Positions 9,558-17,820 are shown, counted from the stretch's first letter. The stretch is 64,000 nt of DNA from an uncultured bacterium (GCA_949284415.1 CASDVM010000032.1:1-64000); one strand, 5' to 3'. Program-made: numbers and translations. Notes: a model not told the origin generated them from the sequence alone.

Positions 9558-11492
9558 ATGGGAATGGCAGCATCACAAGCTAGACTTTTAAGCATTACGG
9601 CAAGACTGACCAATAATGAAAATACCGGTCAGAGCGTTTCCTATTCAAAACAAAGATTAGCTGATCAAACACAACAGATTACTAATGAATATAATGAAGC
9701 TTTATCTGCTACCAAATTGACGGTTTTAACAGGTTTCAACGGTGCAGAAGCTACATATTCTGATATTTCATACAACCTTATGACGGGTTTGCAAATGGCA
9801 GAAAATACCAAACAGTATGTTGTTACCGATACTAAAGGCAGAATTCTGGTAACAGAAAACCTTGCAAATGCATACTCTGCCTCAAAGGGAAATTATAACC
9901 AGTTTCTTGCAAATCTCGGGTACTCTCAAGTTGATATAAATGTTCAGAAAACTTATAAAGATGATTCGGAAAAAACTACCCAGCAGGCAGATGCGGAACA
10001 GAAAATTCATGAAGCCTGGGACAAATATTTTGCGACTGTTGGTATTAATCTTGGCGACAATGAACACGATTTTGGCTTTAGCTGGACAGAAACAATTGTA
10101 GCAGGCGGAGATCCTGATAATCAAAACGATTATGCTATCGGTCAGGGTTATGCAGGCTATCTTAAAACAAATGAAGACGGTCAGCCTGTTGATGCTGATG
10201 GAAATGTATTATATATTAAAGATGATAAAGGCAATATTCTTAATTCAGATGGTGAAGCCGTTGTAATGGATGCATATTCCGAGGATATTCTTGAACAGTA
10301 TCCCGATGCAGAATTAAGATATGTTGATAAAAACGGTAATGTGCTGGAATATAATGAATATTCTGCTGACATTAAAAATAATAATGAATATACATTAAAA
10401 TACAAAAACAGCGATGGCACTATAGTTGAACCTAATATGTTATCTGACGGTTTGTTGAGCGAAGTTGGCAAATGCTATAGTGATGATGCAGGTACTGCAG
10501 AGATTGCCTTTGATTATGACTCTGATGGTGACGGAACTCCCGACAGTTATAGCGAAGCCGCAATACAGGCTGCTAAAGTTATAAAAGATGCTCAGGGTAA
10601 TCAGCTTGTAAAAGATACTTACTCTGATGCAATAAAATATGATCCTTCGTTTACTCAGGTATATGTTGATTCTTCTAACAACGTAATTAATCCGGACTCA
10701 TATTCTGAAAATACAGCGTTGAATTCCGATTATACATTAAAGTATGTTACAATGAATAATGATCAAAAATATGAAGTACTTGAATATAATGATTATTCCG
10801 AAGAAACAATGGCAACAATTGCTTATGATAAAAGCAAATATATATACGAACCTATAAACTATGAAGGTACAACTCAGGAATCAAGAGATTTGTTTGATTA
10901 TGCAATGGCAATAACCGAAGCATATTTAAGGATAAATGACGGTAATACTACAACACAATTCCATCTTGAATATGATCCTGATTTGCTTCAAAATGCATCA
11001 AATTCCGAGAATACAAGTATCTTAAAGTATTACAAGAATATTTTCACAAAAATGCAGTCAAGCGGATACTTTACCTATACAACTACCGCAGCAGATGCTG
11101 CAAGAGATCCTGAGCATTATATTTATGCTTCGGTTGGAACAGGAACAGCAGGCAATGTTCAAAAATCTCCGTTGAAAGATAACGTAACTTTTGAAAATGC
11201 ATTGAGAGACGGAACTTTAAGATTAGAATATTATTCAACAACCGACAAAGGATTTGTTTCAACAACAATTTCAGAAGATAACTGTATTCAGGAGGTAGCT
11301 GACGAAAGAGCAATAGCTGCTGCCGAATCAAAATACAATCAGGATATGACTGATCTGGAAAATAAAGATAAAAAACTTGATCTTGAATTGAAAAAACTTG
11401 ATACAGAGCATTCAGCACTCCAGACAGAATACGATTCGGTTAAAAATGTAGTTGATAAAAACGTTGAAGCTTCTTTTAAGACATTCGGATAA
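9558..11492 (+). CDS. Acidic protein of unknown function with YS-type internal repeats and a C-terminal coiled coil
   Basis: 644 residues; no family assigned. The N-terminus (MGMAASQARLLSITARLTNN) is a helical segment without a signal peptide and faintly recalls N-termini of flagellar axial proteins; this is only a resemblance. From about 239 to 415 there are seven or eight copies of a 25-31-residue unit marked by YS(E/D/A), often followed by a strand such as YTLKYxxxDG. One unit holds FDYDSDGDGTPDS, an EF-hand/thrombospondin-like calcium loop. The C-terminal 65 residues form a charged coiled coil (LENKDKKLDLELKKLDTEHS) ending in SFKTFG. AAAGGG lies eight bases before the ATG. It is followed by a strong terminator and appears monocistronic. 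The repeats and acidic composition suggest a structural or surface role, which is inference. Confidence 0.8.
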   Translation: MGMAASQARLLSITARLTNNENTGQSVSYSKQRLADQTQQITNEYNEALSATKLTVLTGFNGAEATYSDISYNLMTGLQMAENTKQYVVTDTKGRILVTENLANAYSASKGNYNQFLANLGYSQVDINVQKTYKDDSEKTTQQADAEQKIHEAWDKYFATVGINLGDNEHDFGFSWTETIVAGGDPDNQNDYAIGQGYAGYLKTNEDGQPVDADGNVLYIKDDKGNILNSDGEAVVMDAYSEDILEQYPDAELRYVDKNGNVLEYNEYSADIKNNNEYTLKYKNSDGTIVEPNMLSDGLLSEVGKCYSDDAGTAEIAFDYDSDGDGTPDSYSEAAIQAAKVIKDAQGNQLVKDTYSDAIKYDPSFTQVYVDSSNNVINPDSYSENTALNSDYTLKYVTMNNDQKYEVLEYNDYSEETMATIAYDKSKYIYEPINYEGTTQESRDLFDYAMAITEAYLRINDGNTTTQFHLEYDPDLLQNASNSENTSILKYYKNIFTKMQSSGYFTYTTTAADAARDPEHYIYASVGTGTAGNVQKSPLKDNVTFENALRDGTLRLEYYSTTDKGFVSTTISEDNCIQEVADERAIAAAESKYNQDMTDLENKDKKLDLELKKLDTEHSALQTEYDSVKNVVDKNVEASFKTFG

Positions 11493-11538
11493 TTTTAAAA
11501 CTTTTCGGGGTGATGTATATCAGCGAAATGTTTTAATA

Positions 11539-11575
11539 AAGCCGCCTTCCGATTTATTCGGAAGGCGGCTTTTCT
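11539..11575 (+). terminator. Strong Rho-independent terminator
   Basis: GCCGCCTTCCGA pairs with TTCGGAAGGCGGC around a short loop and is followed by TTTT. It lies about 50 bases after the stop of the YS-repeat protein. Confidence 0.92.
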
Positions 11576-11579
11576 GTTA

Positions 11580-11716
11580 TTTTACACCCTATCCTATTGG
11601 GAGAGAACTGTGGTATGGCAATAATTTAATTATCCCCCATCCTAACCTCCTCCATAGGGGGAAGAAACATATGATTATTACTCCATCTCCTGTGGGAGAG
11701 GGTTGGGGTGAGGGAT
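11580..11716. repeat. Palindromic repeat pair between two terminators
   Basis: Contains ACCCTATCCTATTGGGAGAGA, CCCATCCTAACCTCCTCC followed by ATAGGGGGAAG, and CTCCTGTGGGAGAGGGTTGG. All belong to the family seen at 15.4-18.6 kb. It occupies the space between the terminators of two convergent genes. Confidence 0.65.
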
Positions 11717-11754
11717 AAAAAACAGACCCCTGAAATTTTCAAAGGTCTGTTTTT
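11717..11754 (-). terminator. Terminator of fusA, bidirectional form
   Basis: AAAACAGACC...GGTCTGTTTT with inner TGAAA/TTTCA pairing, flanked by A and T runs; 24 bases past the fusA stop on the minus strand. Confidence 0.85.
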
Positions 11755-11777
11755 GTTATTCTGTTTAGTTTATCTGC

Positions 11778-13868
11778 TTATTTTGCAGAAGCGCCTGATT
11801 TTTCGATAATTTCTTTTTCGATGTTCGGCGGAACCTGTTCATAATGGTTGAATTCCATAGAGAAAGTACCGCGTCCCTGAGTGTTTGATCTTAAATCAGT
11901 TGCATAACCGAACATGTTAGCAAGAGGAACAAGAGCTCTTACGATAACATTTCCTGTGTTGCCGACAGGTTCTTGTCCTTCTACACGTCCGCGTCTTCTT
12001 GAAATATCGCCGATAATTGTTCCCGTAAATTCATCAGGTATTTCAATTTCGACTTTCATCATCGGTTCAAGAATGCAAGGCTGAGCTTTGCGGCAGCCTT
12101 CTTTGATTGCCATAGAACCTGCGATTTTGAACGCCATTTCAGAGGAGTCAACTTCGTGGTAAGAACCGTCATAAAGTTCAACTTTAACATCGATCATCGG
12201 GAATCCGGCAAGAATACCGCCTTCTAAAGCTTCTTCCATACCTTTTCTTGCAGGTTCAATGTATTCTTTAGGAATAGCACCGCCGACAATTTTGTTTTCG
12301 AATACAAATCCGGCATTTTCTTCTGCGGGAGAAATTCTAACCTTAACGTGTCCGTATTGACCTTTACCGCCTGACTGACGAATAAATTTAGAATCCTGAT
12401 CAGCATTTCCTCGTATTGTTTCTCTGTATGCAACCTGAGGTTTACCGATATTAGCTTCTACTTTAAATTCTCTAAGCATACGGTCAACGATGATGTCAAG
12501 GTGAAGTTCGCCCATACCTGAAATAATAGTCTGCCCTGTTTCTGTATCAGATTTAACACGGAATGACGGATCTTCTTCCGCAAGTTTTTGAAGAGCAACA
12601 CCCATTTTATCCTGATCTGCTTTTGTTTTCGGTTCAATAGCAACTGAAATAACCGGTTCGGGGAATGTCATTCTTTCTAAGATAATCGGAGCTTTTTCAT
12701 CGCAGAGAGTATCACCTGTTGTAGTGTCTTTCAAACCAACTGCTGCACAGATGTCGCCTGCGTAAACTTCCTGTTCTTCAAGACGCTGATCTGCATACAT
12801 ACGAACAAGTCTTGCGATACGTTCTTTTTTACCGTTTGTAGCATTAAGAACATAAGATCCGGAAGTAATTACGCCTGAATAAACTCTCAAAAAAGTTAAA
12901 CGGCCTACATAAGGGTCAGTCATAACTTTGAAAGCAAGAGCCGAGAAAGGTTCCGTATCTGAAGAATGCCTTTCTGTTTTTGTACCGTCTTCAAGTTCGC
13001 CTTCTATTGCTTTAACGTCAACAGGTGATGGCATATAGTCAACTACGTTGTTCAACAATAACTGAACACCTTTGTTTTTGAAAGCAGTACCGCAGCAAAC
13101 AGGAACTATTTTGTTTTCGCAAACAGCTTTTCTTAAAGCTGCTTTCAATTCATCAACAGTAATTGAATCAGGATCTTCAAAATATTTTTCCATTAATGTA
13201 TCGTCTTCACTTGCGATAGCTTCAACCATAGCATCTCTGTATTCTTTTGCTTTATCTGCCATGTCAGCAGGAACATCTTCTTCTCTGATATCAGTTCCCA
13301 AATCGTTTGTATAAATTTCGGCTTTCATTGTCATAAGGTCAATCAAACCTGTAAATTTATCTTCAGCACCGATAGGAAGCTGGATAGGAACAGCGTTAGC
13401 TCCTAATCTGTTTTTAATCTGGTCAACAACTCTATAGAAGTCTGCACCGGTTCTGTCCATTTTGTTAACAAAAACCATTCTCGGTACTTCATATCTGTTA
13501 GCCTGTCTCCAAACAGTTTCTGATTGAGATTGAACACCGCCAACAGCACAGAATACTGCAACAACACCGTCCAATACACGAAGAGATCTTTCAACTTCGA
13601 TTGTAAAGTCAACGTGGCCCGGGGTGTCAATAATGTTAATCTGGTGTCCTTTCCATTCAGCAGTAACTGCAGCTGACTGAATTGTAATACCTCTTTCACG
13701 TTCCTGCTCCATAAAGTCTGTTACGGCAGCACCGTCGTGAACTTCACCGATTTTATGAGTTTTACCTGTATAAAACAAAATACGTTCGGTAGTGGTGGTT
13801 TTACCGGCATCAATGTGAGCGGCAATACCAATGTTTCTGATTTTTTCCAATGGAGTTTTTCTAGCCAT
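11778..13868 (-). CDS. fusA: Elongation factor G
   Basis: 696 residues, standard EF-G length. It is a translational GTPase driving tRNA-mRNA translocation and, with RRF, ribosome recycling. The P-loop AHIDAGKT is at about 17-24, the switch region has [12 protein letters not shown], then DTPGH (about 82-86) and NKMD (about 136-139). The C-terminal domains contain the family blocks [10 protein letters not shown] and GGKGQYGHV. The start ATG is at 13868. It stands alone here, not in an rpsL-rpsG-fusA-tuf operon. It is divergent from uppS across 129 bases. Confidence 0.97.
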   Translation of the reverse strand: MARKTPLEKIRNIGIAAHIDAGKTTTTERILFYTGKTHKIGEVHDGAAVTDFMEQERERGITIQSAAVTAEWKGHQINIIDTPGHVDFTIEVERSLRVLDGVVAVFCAVGGVQSQSETVWRQANRYEVPRMVFVNKMDRTGADFYRVVDQIKNRLGANAVPIQLPIGAEDKFTGLIDLMTMKAEIYTNDLGTDIREEDVPADMADKAKEYRDAMVEAIASEDDTLMEKYFEDPDSITVDELKAALRKAVCENKIVPVCCGTAFKNKGVQLLLNNVVDYMPSPVDVKAIEGELEDGTKTERHSSDTEPFSALAFKVMTDPYVGRLTFLRVYSGVITSGSYVLNATNGKKERIARLVRMYADQRLEEQEVYAGDICAAVGLKDTTTGDTLCDEKAPIILERMTFPEPVISVAIEPKTKADQDKMGVALQKLAEEDPSFRVKSDTETGQTIISGMGELHLDIIVDRMLREFKVEANIGKPQVAYRETIRGNADQDSKFIRQSGGKGQYGHVKVRISPAEENAGFVFENKIVGGAIPKEYIEPARKGMEEALEGGILAGFPMIDVKVELYDGSYHEVDSSEMAFKIAGSMAIKEGCRKAQPCILEPMMKVEIEIPDEFTGTIIGDISRRRGRVEGQEPVGNTGNVIVRALVPLANMFGYATDLRSNTQGRGTFSMEFNHYEQVPPNIEKEIIEKSGASAK

Positions 13869-13962
13869 TTTTTGTTTCCTTTTTTATATTGTGTACATCG
13901 CTATTATATTTTTAGCCTCATTAAAATTATCACACAAAAAAATATTTTTACAAACGGATTTA

Positions 13963-13990
13963 TTGATATTTTACATATTTGCAATATAAT
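13963..13990 (+). promoter_or_regulatory. Sigma-70-type promoter of uppS, leaderless geometry
   Basis: TTGATA (13963-13968), a 16-base spacer and TATAAT (13985-13990). The -10 box ends seven bases before the uppS ATG, so transcription should start at or next to the start codon. Confidence 0.65.
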
Positions 13991-13997
13991 TAGGATT

Positions 13998-14726
13998 ATG
14001 GAAACTTTAGAAAAAGATTTAATTACCTCACAGACAGTAAAAGAAACAAATTTACAGCATATTGCAATAATAATGGACGGCAACAGAAGGTGGGCAAAAG
14101 AAAAGAATTTACCTTCTGCTATGGGGCACAAAAAAGGTGTTGACGCTCTGAAAAAAACTTTGCGAGCCTGCAATGATTTCGGGATAAAATATTTAACAGT
14201 CTACGCATTTTCAACGGAAAACTGGAACAGAAAAAAGGAAGAAGTTGATTTTTTAATGGAACTTCTTGCAATTACTCTTACAAATGAGCTTGCGGAAATG
14301 CACGCAGAAGGTGTTGTAATTTCGTTTATAGGCGACACAACAAAATTAAGCGAGAAATTACAAAAAATTCTTCAAAATTCTGTTGAAACCACAAAAAATA
14401 ATACAGGTGTTCATTTACAGATTGCTTTTAATTACGGATCAAGAGATGAAATTGTTCATGCCGTAAAAAATATTGCAGCAAAAGGAATTAGATCGGAAGA
14501 TATAACAGAAGATTTAATATCGGAAAACTTATACACAAAAAATATTCCCGATCCTGATTTATTAATAAGAACTGGCGGTGAGATGAGAATTTCAAATTAT
14601 CTTTTGTGGCAGATTGCGTATTCGGAGATTTATATTACAAAACAATACTGGCCTGAATTTGATAAAAATTCGCTTGCAGCTGCAATTGAGGAATTCCATA
14701 ACCGCCAGAGAAGGTTTGGGAAATAA
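13998..14726 (+). CDS. uppS: Isoprenyl transferase (undecaprenyl diphosphate synthase)
   Basis: 242 residues from ATG 13998. It condenses isopentenyl diphosphate onto farnesyl diphosphate to make the C55 lipid carrier for peptidoglycan and surface glycans. Motifs are HIAIIMDGNRRWAKE (catalytic Asp), GHKKGVDALKK, AFSTENWNR, FNYGSRDEI and LIRTGGEMRISN near the C-terminus, the full cis-prenyltransferase set. The frame stays open upstream to 13737, but that extension overlaps the fusA 5' end and has no family similarity; ATG 13998 gives the normal length. A promoter abuts this start. rdgB follows after 139 bases. Confidence 0.95.
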   Translation: METLEKDLITSQTVKETNLQHIAIIMDGNRRWAKEKNLPSAMGHKKGVDALKKTLRACNDFGIKYLTVYAFSTENWNRKKEEVDFLMELLAITLTNELAEMHAEGVVISFIGDTTKLSEKLQKILQNSVETTKNNTGVHLQIAFNYGSRDEIVHAVKNIAAKGIRSEDITEDLISENLYTKNIPDPDLLIRTGGEMRISNYLLWQIAYSEIYITKQYWPEFDKNSLAAAIEEFHNRQRRFGK

Positions 14727-14740
14727 TTTTTTTAGAGGAC

Positions 14741-14848
14741 ATGATGTTAAGAAGTCAAGAAGACAGGCTGGTTTTAATAGTTTATTTTGTGCTAAGCACC
14801 TATAACAGCTTGACCTCCAGCCCTCAGGACTTCTGTTCATCTTATCAA
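14741..14848. repeat. Imperfect inverted repeat between uppS and rdgB
   Basis: GATGTTAAGAAGTC...GGCTGG at the left is imperfectly complementary to CCAGCC...GACTTCTGTTCATC at the right. The AGAAGTC core also appears at about 55225 (AAGAAGTCAGGAAGTCAGG), in the insertion that splits the third pilin. No ORF is supported in this stretch. Confidence 0.5.
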
Positions 14849-14865
14849 ACAAAGGATAAACATAT

Positions 14866-15444
14866 ATGAAACAAACAATCGTATTTGCAACAGGCAACGC
14901 TCATAAATTACAGGAAATAAACGAAATAGCTCAAGGGTCAGATATTGAATTTATTTTGCCTCCCGATGGTTTTAATCCGATAGAAGACGGTAAAACGTTT
15001 GAAGAAAATTCTTTGATAAAAGCACGTGAAGCCGCACATGTGAGCGGAAATGTGTCATTGGCAGATGATTCGGGATTGTGTGTGGAGGCTCTGGGCGGTG
15101 CCCCCGGTATCCATTCCGCAAGATATGCCCAAACAGCTCAGGCGCGGATTGATAAATTATTAGGTGTTTTAAAAGATGAAACAAACAGAAAAGCAAAATT
15201 TGTCTGTGCAATGACTCTTGTTGATAAAGACGGAAATATATTATTCCAAACCCGCGGAGAATGTCAGGGGGAAATATCTTATACGCAATCCGGCACAAAC
15301 GGCTTCGGTTATGATCCTGTTTTTCTAACAAAAGATACTGAATATAAAAAAACTATGGCAGAGATGTCTGAAGAAGAAAAAAATAAAATATCTCACAGAG
15401 GCAGAGCATTGCGTAAAGTGTTGGAGTATTTGAATAACAATTAA
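14866..15444 (+). CDS. rdgB: RdgB/HAM1 family non-canonical purine NTP pyrophosphatase
   Basis: 192 residues. It hydrolyses dITP, ITP and XTP to monophosphates, keeping deaminated purines out of nucleic acid. Motifs are FATGNAHKLQEI (about 5-16), FEENSLIKAREAA, LADDSGLCVEALGGAPGIHSARYA, the GFGYDPVF block and the late SHRGRALRK. AAAGGA lies upstream of the ATG at suitable spacing. It is probably in one transcript with uppS unless the intervening inverted repeat stops transcription. Confidence 0.95.
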   Translation: MKQTIVFATGNAHKLQEINEIAQGSDIEFILPPDGFNPIEDGKTFEENSLIKAREAAHVSGNVSLADDSGLCVEALGGAPGIHSARYAQTAQARIDKLLGVLKDETNRKAKFVCAMTLVDKDGNILFQTRGECQGEISYTQSGTNGFGYDPVFLTKDTEYKKTMAEMSEEEKNKISHRGRALRKVLEYLNNN

Positions 15445-15445
15445 T

Positions 15446-15600
15446 TTATCCTCTCCCCCCATCCCCCCCGAGTGAGGGGAGATGTAAATTCATTTTTTCT
15501 ATTTTTACCTTCTCTAAAGGTTAATAGAGTACATTTAATGATTTCCCTCTCTTGGGAGAGGGATTAAGGGAGAGGGTAAGTTTATGCGTATATATTCTAA
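15446..15600. repeat. Palindromic repeat cluster flanking the 3' end of the first DUF559 gene
   Basis: CTCTCCCCCCATCCCCCCCGAGTGAGGGGAG (split by a few bases) and CCCTCTCTTGGGAGAGGG with AGGGAGAGGG. The right half is read as the C-terminal codons of the DUF559 gene on the other strand. Confidence 0.75.
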
Positions 15601-15927
15601 AACATTATCTATCTCATTAAACTCATTATTATAAATTCTTAAAACCTTATACCCTAAATTTTTTAAATATTCATCTCTTTTATCATCATATTTAGTTTGC
15701 TTTTCATCAAGATGCCCCGAACCATCAAGTTCAATAATAAGTTTTGCTTCTTTGCATAAAAAGTCAACAATGTAACTACCAATAGGAGCTTGACGCTTAA
15801 ATTTCAACCCTAAAAAACGTTTTGCTCTCAGGTAGTACCAGAGTCTTTGTTCAAAATCAGTCATATTTTTTCTTAATTCTTTAGCATAATTAAGAGAATT
15901 TTGAGAATAATGTTCATTAAAAGTCAT
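15535..15927 (-). CDS. DUF559 (restriction-endonuclease-like fold) protein, first copy
   Basis: 130 residues. The block RQAPIGSYIVDFLCKE...KLIIELDGSGH matches DUF559, a family related to very-short-patch-repair endonucleases. Likely active-site residues are D55, E66, D68 and H72, all present, so the fold looks catalytically intact. The last 14 codons (LPSPLIPLPREGNH) lie inside a palindromic repeat, so repeat DNA supplies the C-terminus. The ATG at 15927 has no Shine-Dalgarno; TATAAT lies six bases upstream, suggesting a leaderless mRNA. Repeats lie within 30 bases on both sides. It is about 45% identical by eye over the core to the second copy at 17822. The DNA target and biological role are unknown. 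Confidence 0.85.
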   Translation of the reverse strand: MTFNEHYSQNSLNYAKELRKNMTDFEQRLWYYLRAKRFLGLKFKRQAPIGSYIVDFLCKEAKLIIELDGSGHLDEKQTKYDDKRDEYLKNLGYKVLRIYNNEFNEIDNVLEYIRINLPSPLIPLPREGNH

Positions 15928-15951
15928 AGTAAAATTATACCATATAAATAG

Positions 15952-16075
15952 CAGACCCTCTCCCCTAACCCCTCCCCTGAGGGAGGGGAATTAAGCTCCT
16001 TCCCTTAATAGAGGAAGGGGAAATTGTTAAACGTCCTCTCTCCTTGGGAGAGAGCTAGAGAGAGGGTAAGTAACA
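15952..16075. repeat. Palindromic repeat cluster flanking the 5' end of the first DUF559 gene
   Basis: CCCTCTCCCCTAACCCCTCCCCTGAGGGAGGGG, TTCCCTTAATAGAGGAAGGGG and CCTCTCTCCTTGGGAGAGAG (each read in parts). It also has GTTAAACGTCCTCT, shared with the 108-bp tandem unit at 18.3 kb. Confidence 0.75.
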
Positions 16076-16111
16076 ATCGTTAAATAGTTATGTTTATGGT
16101 AATATAAAAAA

Positions 16112-16340
16112 CCACAGGGTAAAAGATGTCTTTTTCGAAACGGAACCGCCTACATATACATTGTAGACCTCGGGTTGGTTCCCGACTAGAAAGGGGGGGC
16201 TGATATGGATAAATTCAATATTAGTTTATTACTAATTTTTATGATTTTATTTGTATTAAAAAAGGGCTCTTACCTGAACAGATAAGAACCGTTAGACCTC
16301 TAAGGGCATCCGGCTAGCTTGACGAGCTGCCACCCTGTAT
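16112..16340 (+). ncRNA. Structured RNA candidate with a 26-codon hydrophobic ORF (possible type I toxin mRNA)
   Basis: ACAGGGT (16114-16120) is perfectly complementary to ACCCTGT (16332-16338), closing a region of about 225 bases. Inside are CTACA/TGTAG, TCGGG/CCCGA, TCTTA/TAAGA and AGCT/AGCTGCC-type hairpins. A very strong Shine-Dalgarno (GAAAGGGGGGG) precedes ATG 16205, which encodes MDKFNISLLLIFMILFVLKK and six more residues before TAA. This is a single membrane helix with a basic tail. Long-range 5'/3' pairing around a tiny hydrophobic ORF is the architecture of type I toxin mRNAs (Hok, AapA). No antitoxin RNA could be defined, and no known riboswitch or housekeeping RNA core was matched. 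A moderate-to-low confidence proposal. Confidence 0.38.
16205..16285 (+). CDS. Small single-helix membrane peptide, 26 residues
   Basis: ATG at 16205, TAA ending at 16285. Residues 6-18 are almost entirely Leu, Ile, Phe and Met, followed by two lysines, giving one predicted transmembrane helix. A GGGGGGG ribosome binding site sits five bases before the ATG. The A/T-rich codons also form a weak internal hairpin, ATTAGT/ACTAAT. It could be a type I toxin, a small membrane peptide, or chance; the surrounding structure favours the first. Confidence 0.4.
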   Translation: MDKFNISLLLIFMILFVLKKGSYLNR

Positions 16341-16387
16341 TTATATTATTTACTATTTTATTCGGTTTGTCAAGTGCTGGAAACAGT

Positions 16388-16531
16388 AAAAAAGTCTTCC
16401 CTGATTAGGGAAGATATAGACGGGTATTGATTTGATAAAAATGTAAAGATTGTTACCCACCCCTACCCCCTCCCTAATCAGGGAGGGGAGTTTTATGCAA
16501 AACCTGAGTGGCGGGTGCAGCGGCACGCTGC
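16388..16531. repeat. Palindromes plus GGCGGGTG hairpin module
   Basis: CTTCCCTGATTAGGGAAG (about 16396), CTCCCTAATCAGGGAG (about 16467) and GAGTGGCGGGTGCAGCGGCACGCTGC read in two parts (16505-16531). The last has stem TGCAGCG/CGCTGCA, complementary but different from the copy at 2797. Confidence 0.75.
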
Positions 16532-16565
16532 AAAAAAAAGACCGGCGTGAAAAGATTTCCGGTCT
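16532..16565 (-). terminator. Terminator of the first pilin gene
   Basis: AGACCGG and CCGGTCT pair around a 13-base loop, followed on the minus strand by eight T. It lies 50 bases past the pilin stop. Confidence 0.88.
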
Positions 16566-16614
16566 ACAAAAAGATTCGATTTTTTTATATACAAAAATTC
16601 TTGAACAAATGTTA

Positions 16615-17310
16615 TTATTTACTGTACAGTACTGCACGGGCAGCAACAGAATTTGGTAATACTGTTTGGTCATAGAACTTAACAGGATATACATCTGTAG
16701 GACTCTTGATTTCACAATCATCATCACTGTCGCCTTCGTCACATTTTACTATTCTGTTTGGAGCTTTTATACCGTTTACATCAATAAAACCTGTACAAAT
16801 ATCTCCATCTTTTGTTGGATCATTAGTACAATTCGCTGCAGCGCCCTCAAATGTAAACATAATACCATCATTAAAGAATAATGTTGTATTATCAGCAGAA
16901 AGCTCTACATTATCCTCAACGCCAGTACCTGAATCTGCAGTATTTCTTGCTGTATAAGTCGCACCTTTAGCATCTTTAATGGCATCTGAAGTCTCCTGAC
17001 AATCAATACCTACCCCATCCGGAGCAGCACATCGAACTACATTCATACGTTCATTTAACATTTTACTAATATTATAAACAGTATCTCCATCAGCATCGGC
17101 AAAATCCCATTCATCCAGTGCAACATTCAAAGTTACAGCCTGAGATAAAGCTGACAAAGCTTTTTTGTAAGCGGCTTTGTACTGTGCACCTTGAGTTGAA
17201 TTCATCAATGTAGGCATTGTCATTGCCGCAACAACGCCGATAATACCTAAAGTAATCAATACTTCCGCAAGCGTAAAACCGCCTCTCACTCTCATGTTTG
17301 ATAATCTCAT
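16615..17310 (-). CDS. Type IV pilin-like prepilin, first copy
   Basis: 231 residues from ATG 17310, which has AGGTGG about seven bases upstream; the frame also opens at GTG 17322 and ATG 17316. The leader MRLSNMRVRGG ends in Gly and is followed by FTLAEVLITLGIIGVVAAMT, the prepilin peptidase site plus N-terminal hydrophobic helix with Glu5. The mature part has a helical stalk and an acidic globular domain with at least six cysteines, probably in disulfides, and Asp-rich segments (CDEGDSDDDCE) that might bind metal. It is either a pilus subunit or a pseudopilin-like exported protein. Assembly ATPase and prepilin peptidase are not in the window. It is divergent from an XRE regulator with two near-palindromic sites between them. 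Confidence 0.9.
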   Translation of the reverse strand: MRLSNMRVRGGFTLAEVLITLGIIGVVAAMTMPTLMNSTQGAQYKAAYKKALSALSQAVTLNVALDEWDFADADGDTVYNISKMLNERMNVVRCAAPDGVGIDCQETSDAIKDAKGATYTARNTADSGTGVEDNVELSADNTTLFFNDGIMFTFEGAAANCTNDPTKDGDICTGFIDVNGIKAPNRIVKCDEGDSDDDCEIKSPTDVYPVKFYDQTVLPNSVAARAVLYSK

Positions 17311-17355
17311 AATCATTTCCACCTTTCTTGATTATTGTATACATGATTATTATAC

Positions 17356-17396
17356 GATATAAATATCAATTTGTCAAGATAATTGATATAAATATC
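17356..17396. promoter_or_regulatory. Duplicated near-palindromic operator between pilin 1 and its divergent XRE regulator
   Basis: GATATAAATATC occurs twice (17356-17367 and 17385-17396), 29 bases apart. Each has GATAT and ATATC arms around AA. The spacing is close to three helical turns, and the position between two divergent starts fits binding by the adjacent HTH protein. Confidence 0.55.
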
Positions 17397-17439
17397 ATTA
17401 TATCATTTTAAACTTATCTATATATTTTATTAGAGGTTT

Positions 17440-17775
17440 ATGATGAATTTGGACAAAGAACTAATCGGCAGAAAAATCAGGCAGATACGTAAGGAAAGAG
17501 GGCTTTCGCAGGAAGAACTTTCTGAAAAAATTGATATTTCTCCGCGCCATATGTGCACAATTGAGAATGGAAATTCATACCCTTCAATGGAAACATTTAT
17601 TAAGATCTCTGAAATTCTTGATATAGATATCAATGAATTTTTTAATTTAACCCCTCAAAAAAACGATACTTTGCGCGGTGATATTTATAACCTGATACAA
17701 ACTTCATCTATACAGGAACTTCATCTCATAAAAGATATTATTTCCGCAATCCAGAAAAACAGAAAAATCGGGTAA
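17440..17775 (+). CDS. XRE-family HTH transcriptional regulator, first copy
   Basis: 111 residues. The Cro/C1-type helix-turn-helix is at about 8-65 (IRQIRKERGLSQEELSEKID...TIENGNSYPSMETFIKISEI). A short C-terminal helix follows that may mediate dimerisation. AGAGG lies before tandem ATGs at 17440 and 17443. It is divergent from the pilin at 16615-17310, with duplicated GATATAAATATC sites in between, so it is a likely regulator of that pilin and of itself. A palindromic repeat begins right after its stop. Confidence 0.9.
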   Translation: MMNLDKELIGRKIRQIRKERGLSQEELSEKIDISPRHMCTIENGNSYPSMETFIKISEILDIDINEFFNLTPQKNDTLRGDIYNLIQTSSIQELHLIKDIISAIQKNRKIG

Positions 17776-17820
17776 TTGTTACCCACCCCTAACCCCTCCC
17801 TGATTAGGGAGGGGAATAAG
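17774..17820. repeat. Palindromic repeat between XRE 1 and the second DUF559 gene
   Basis: TTGTTACCCACCCCTAACCC followed by CTCCCTGATTAGGGAG. The same TTGTTACCCACCC head occurs at about 16450, 18203 and 18304. Confidence 0.75.

Noticed and set aside
13737-13997. Upstream extension of the uppS frame.
   Set aside because: It overlaps the fusA 5' end, has no similarity to the family, and the internal ATG gives the normal length next to a good promoter.
16193-16230. GGGGCTGATATGGATAAATTC resembles the 5' end of tmRNA.
   Set aside because: No complementary acceptor stem, T-arm or ALAA-type tag follows within reach, and the match is short; it is better explained as a ribosome binding site plus a small ORF.
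16353-16742. 129-codon minus-strand ORF overlapping the 3' end of pilin 1.
   Set aside because: It runs through the terminator and palindromic repeats and out of frame across the pilin; composition is not protein-like.
17111-17344. 77-codon minus-strand ORF in another frame at the pilin 1 5' end.
   Set aside because: Out-of-frame shadow of the pilin signature region.
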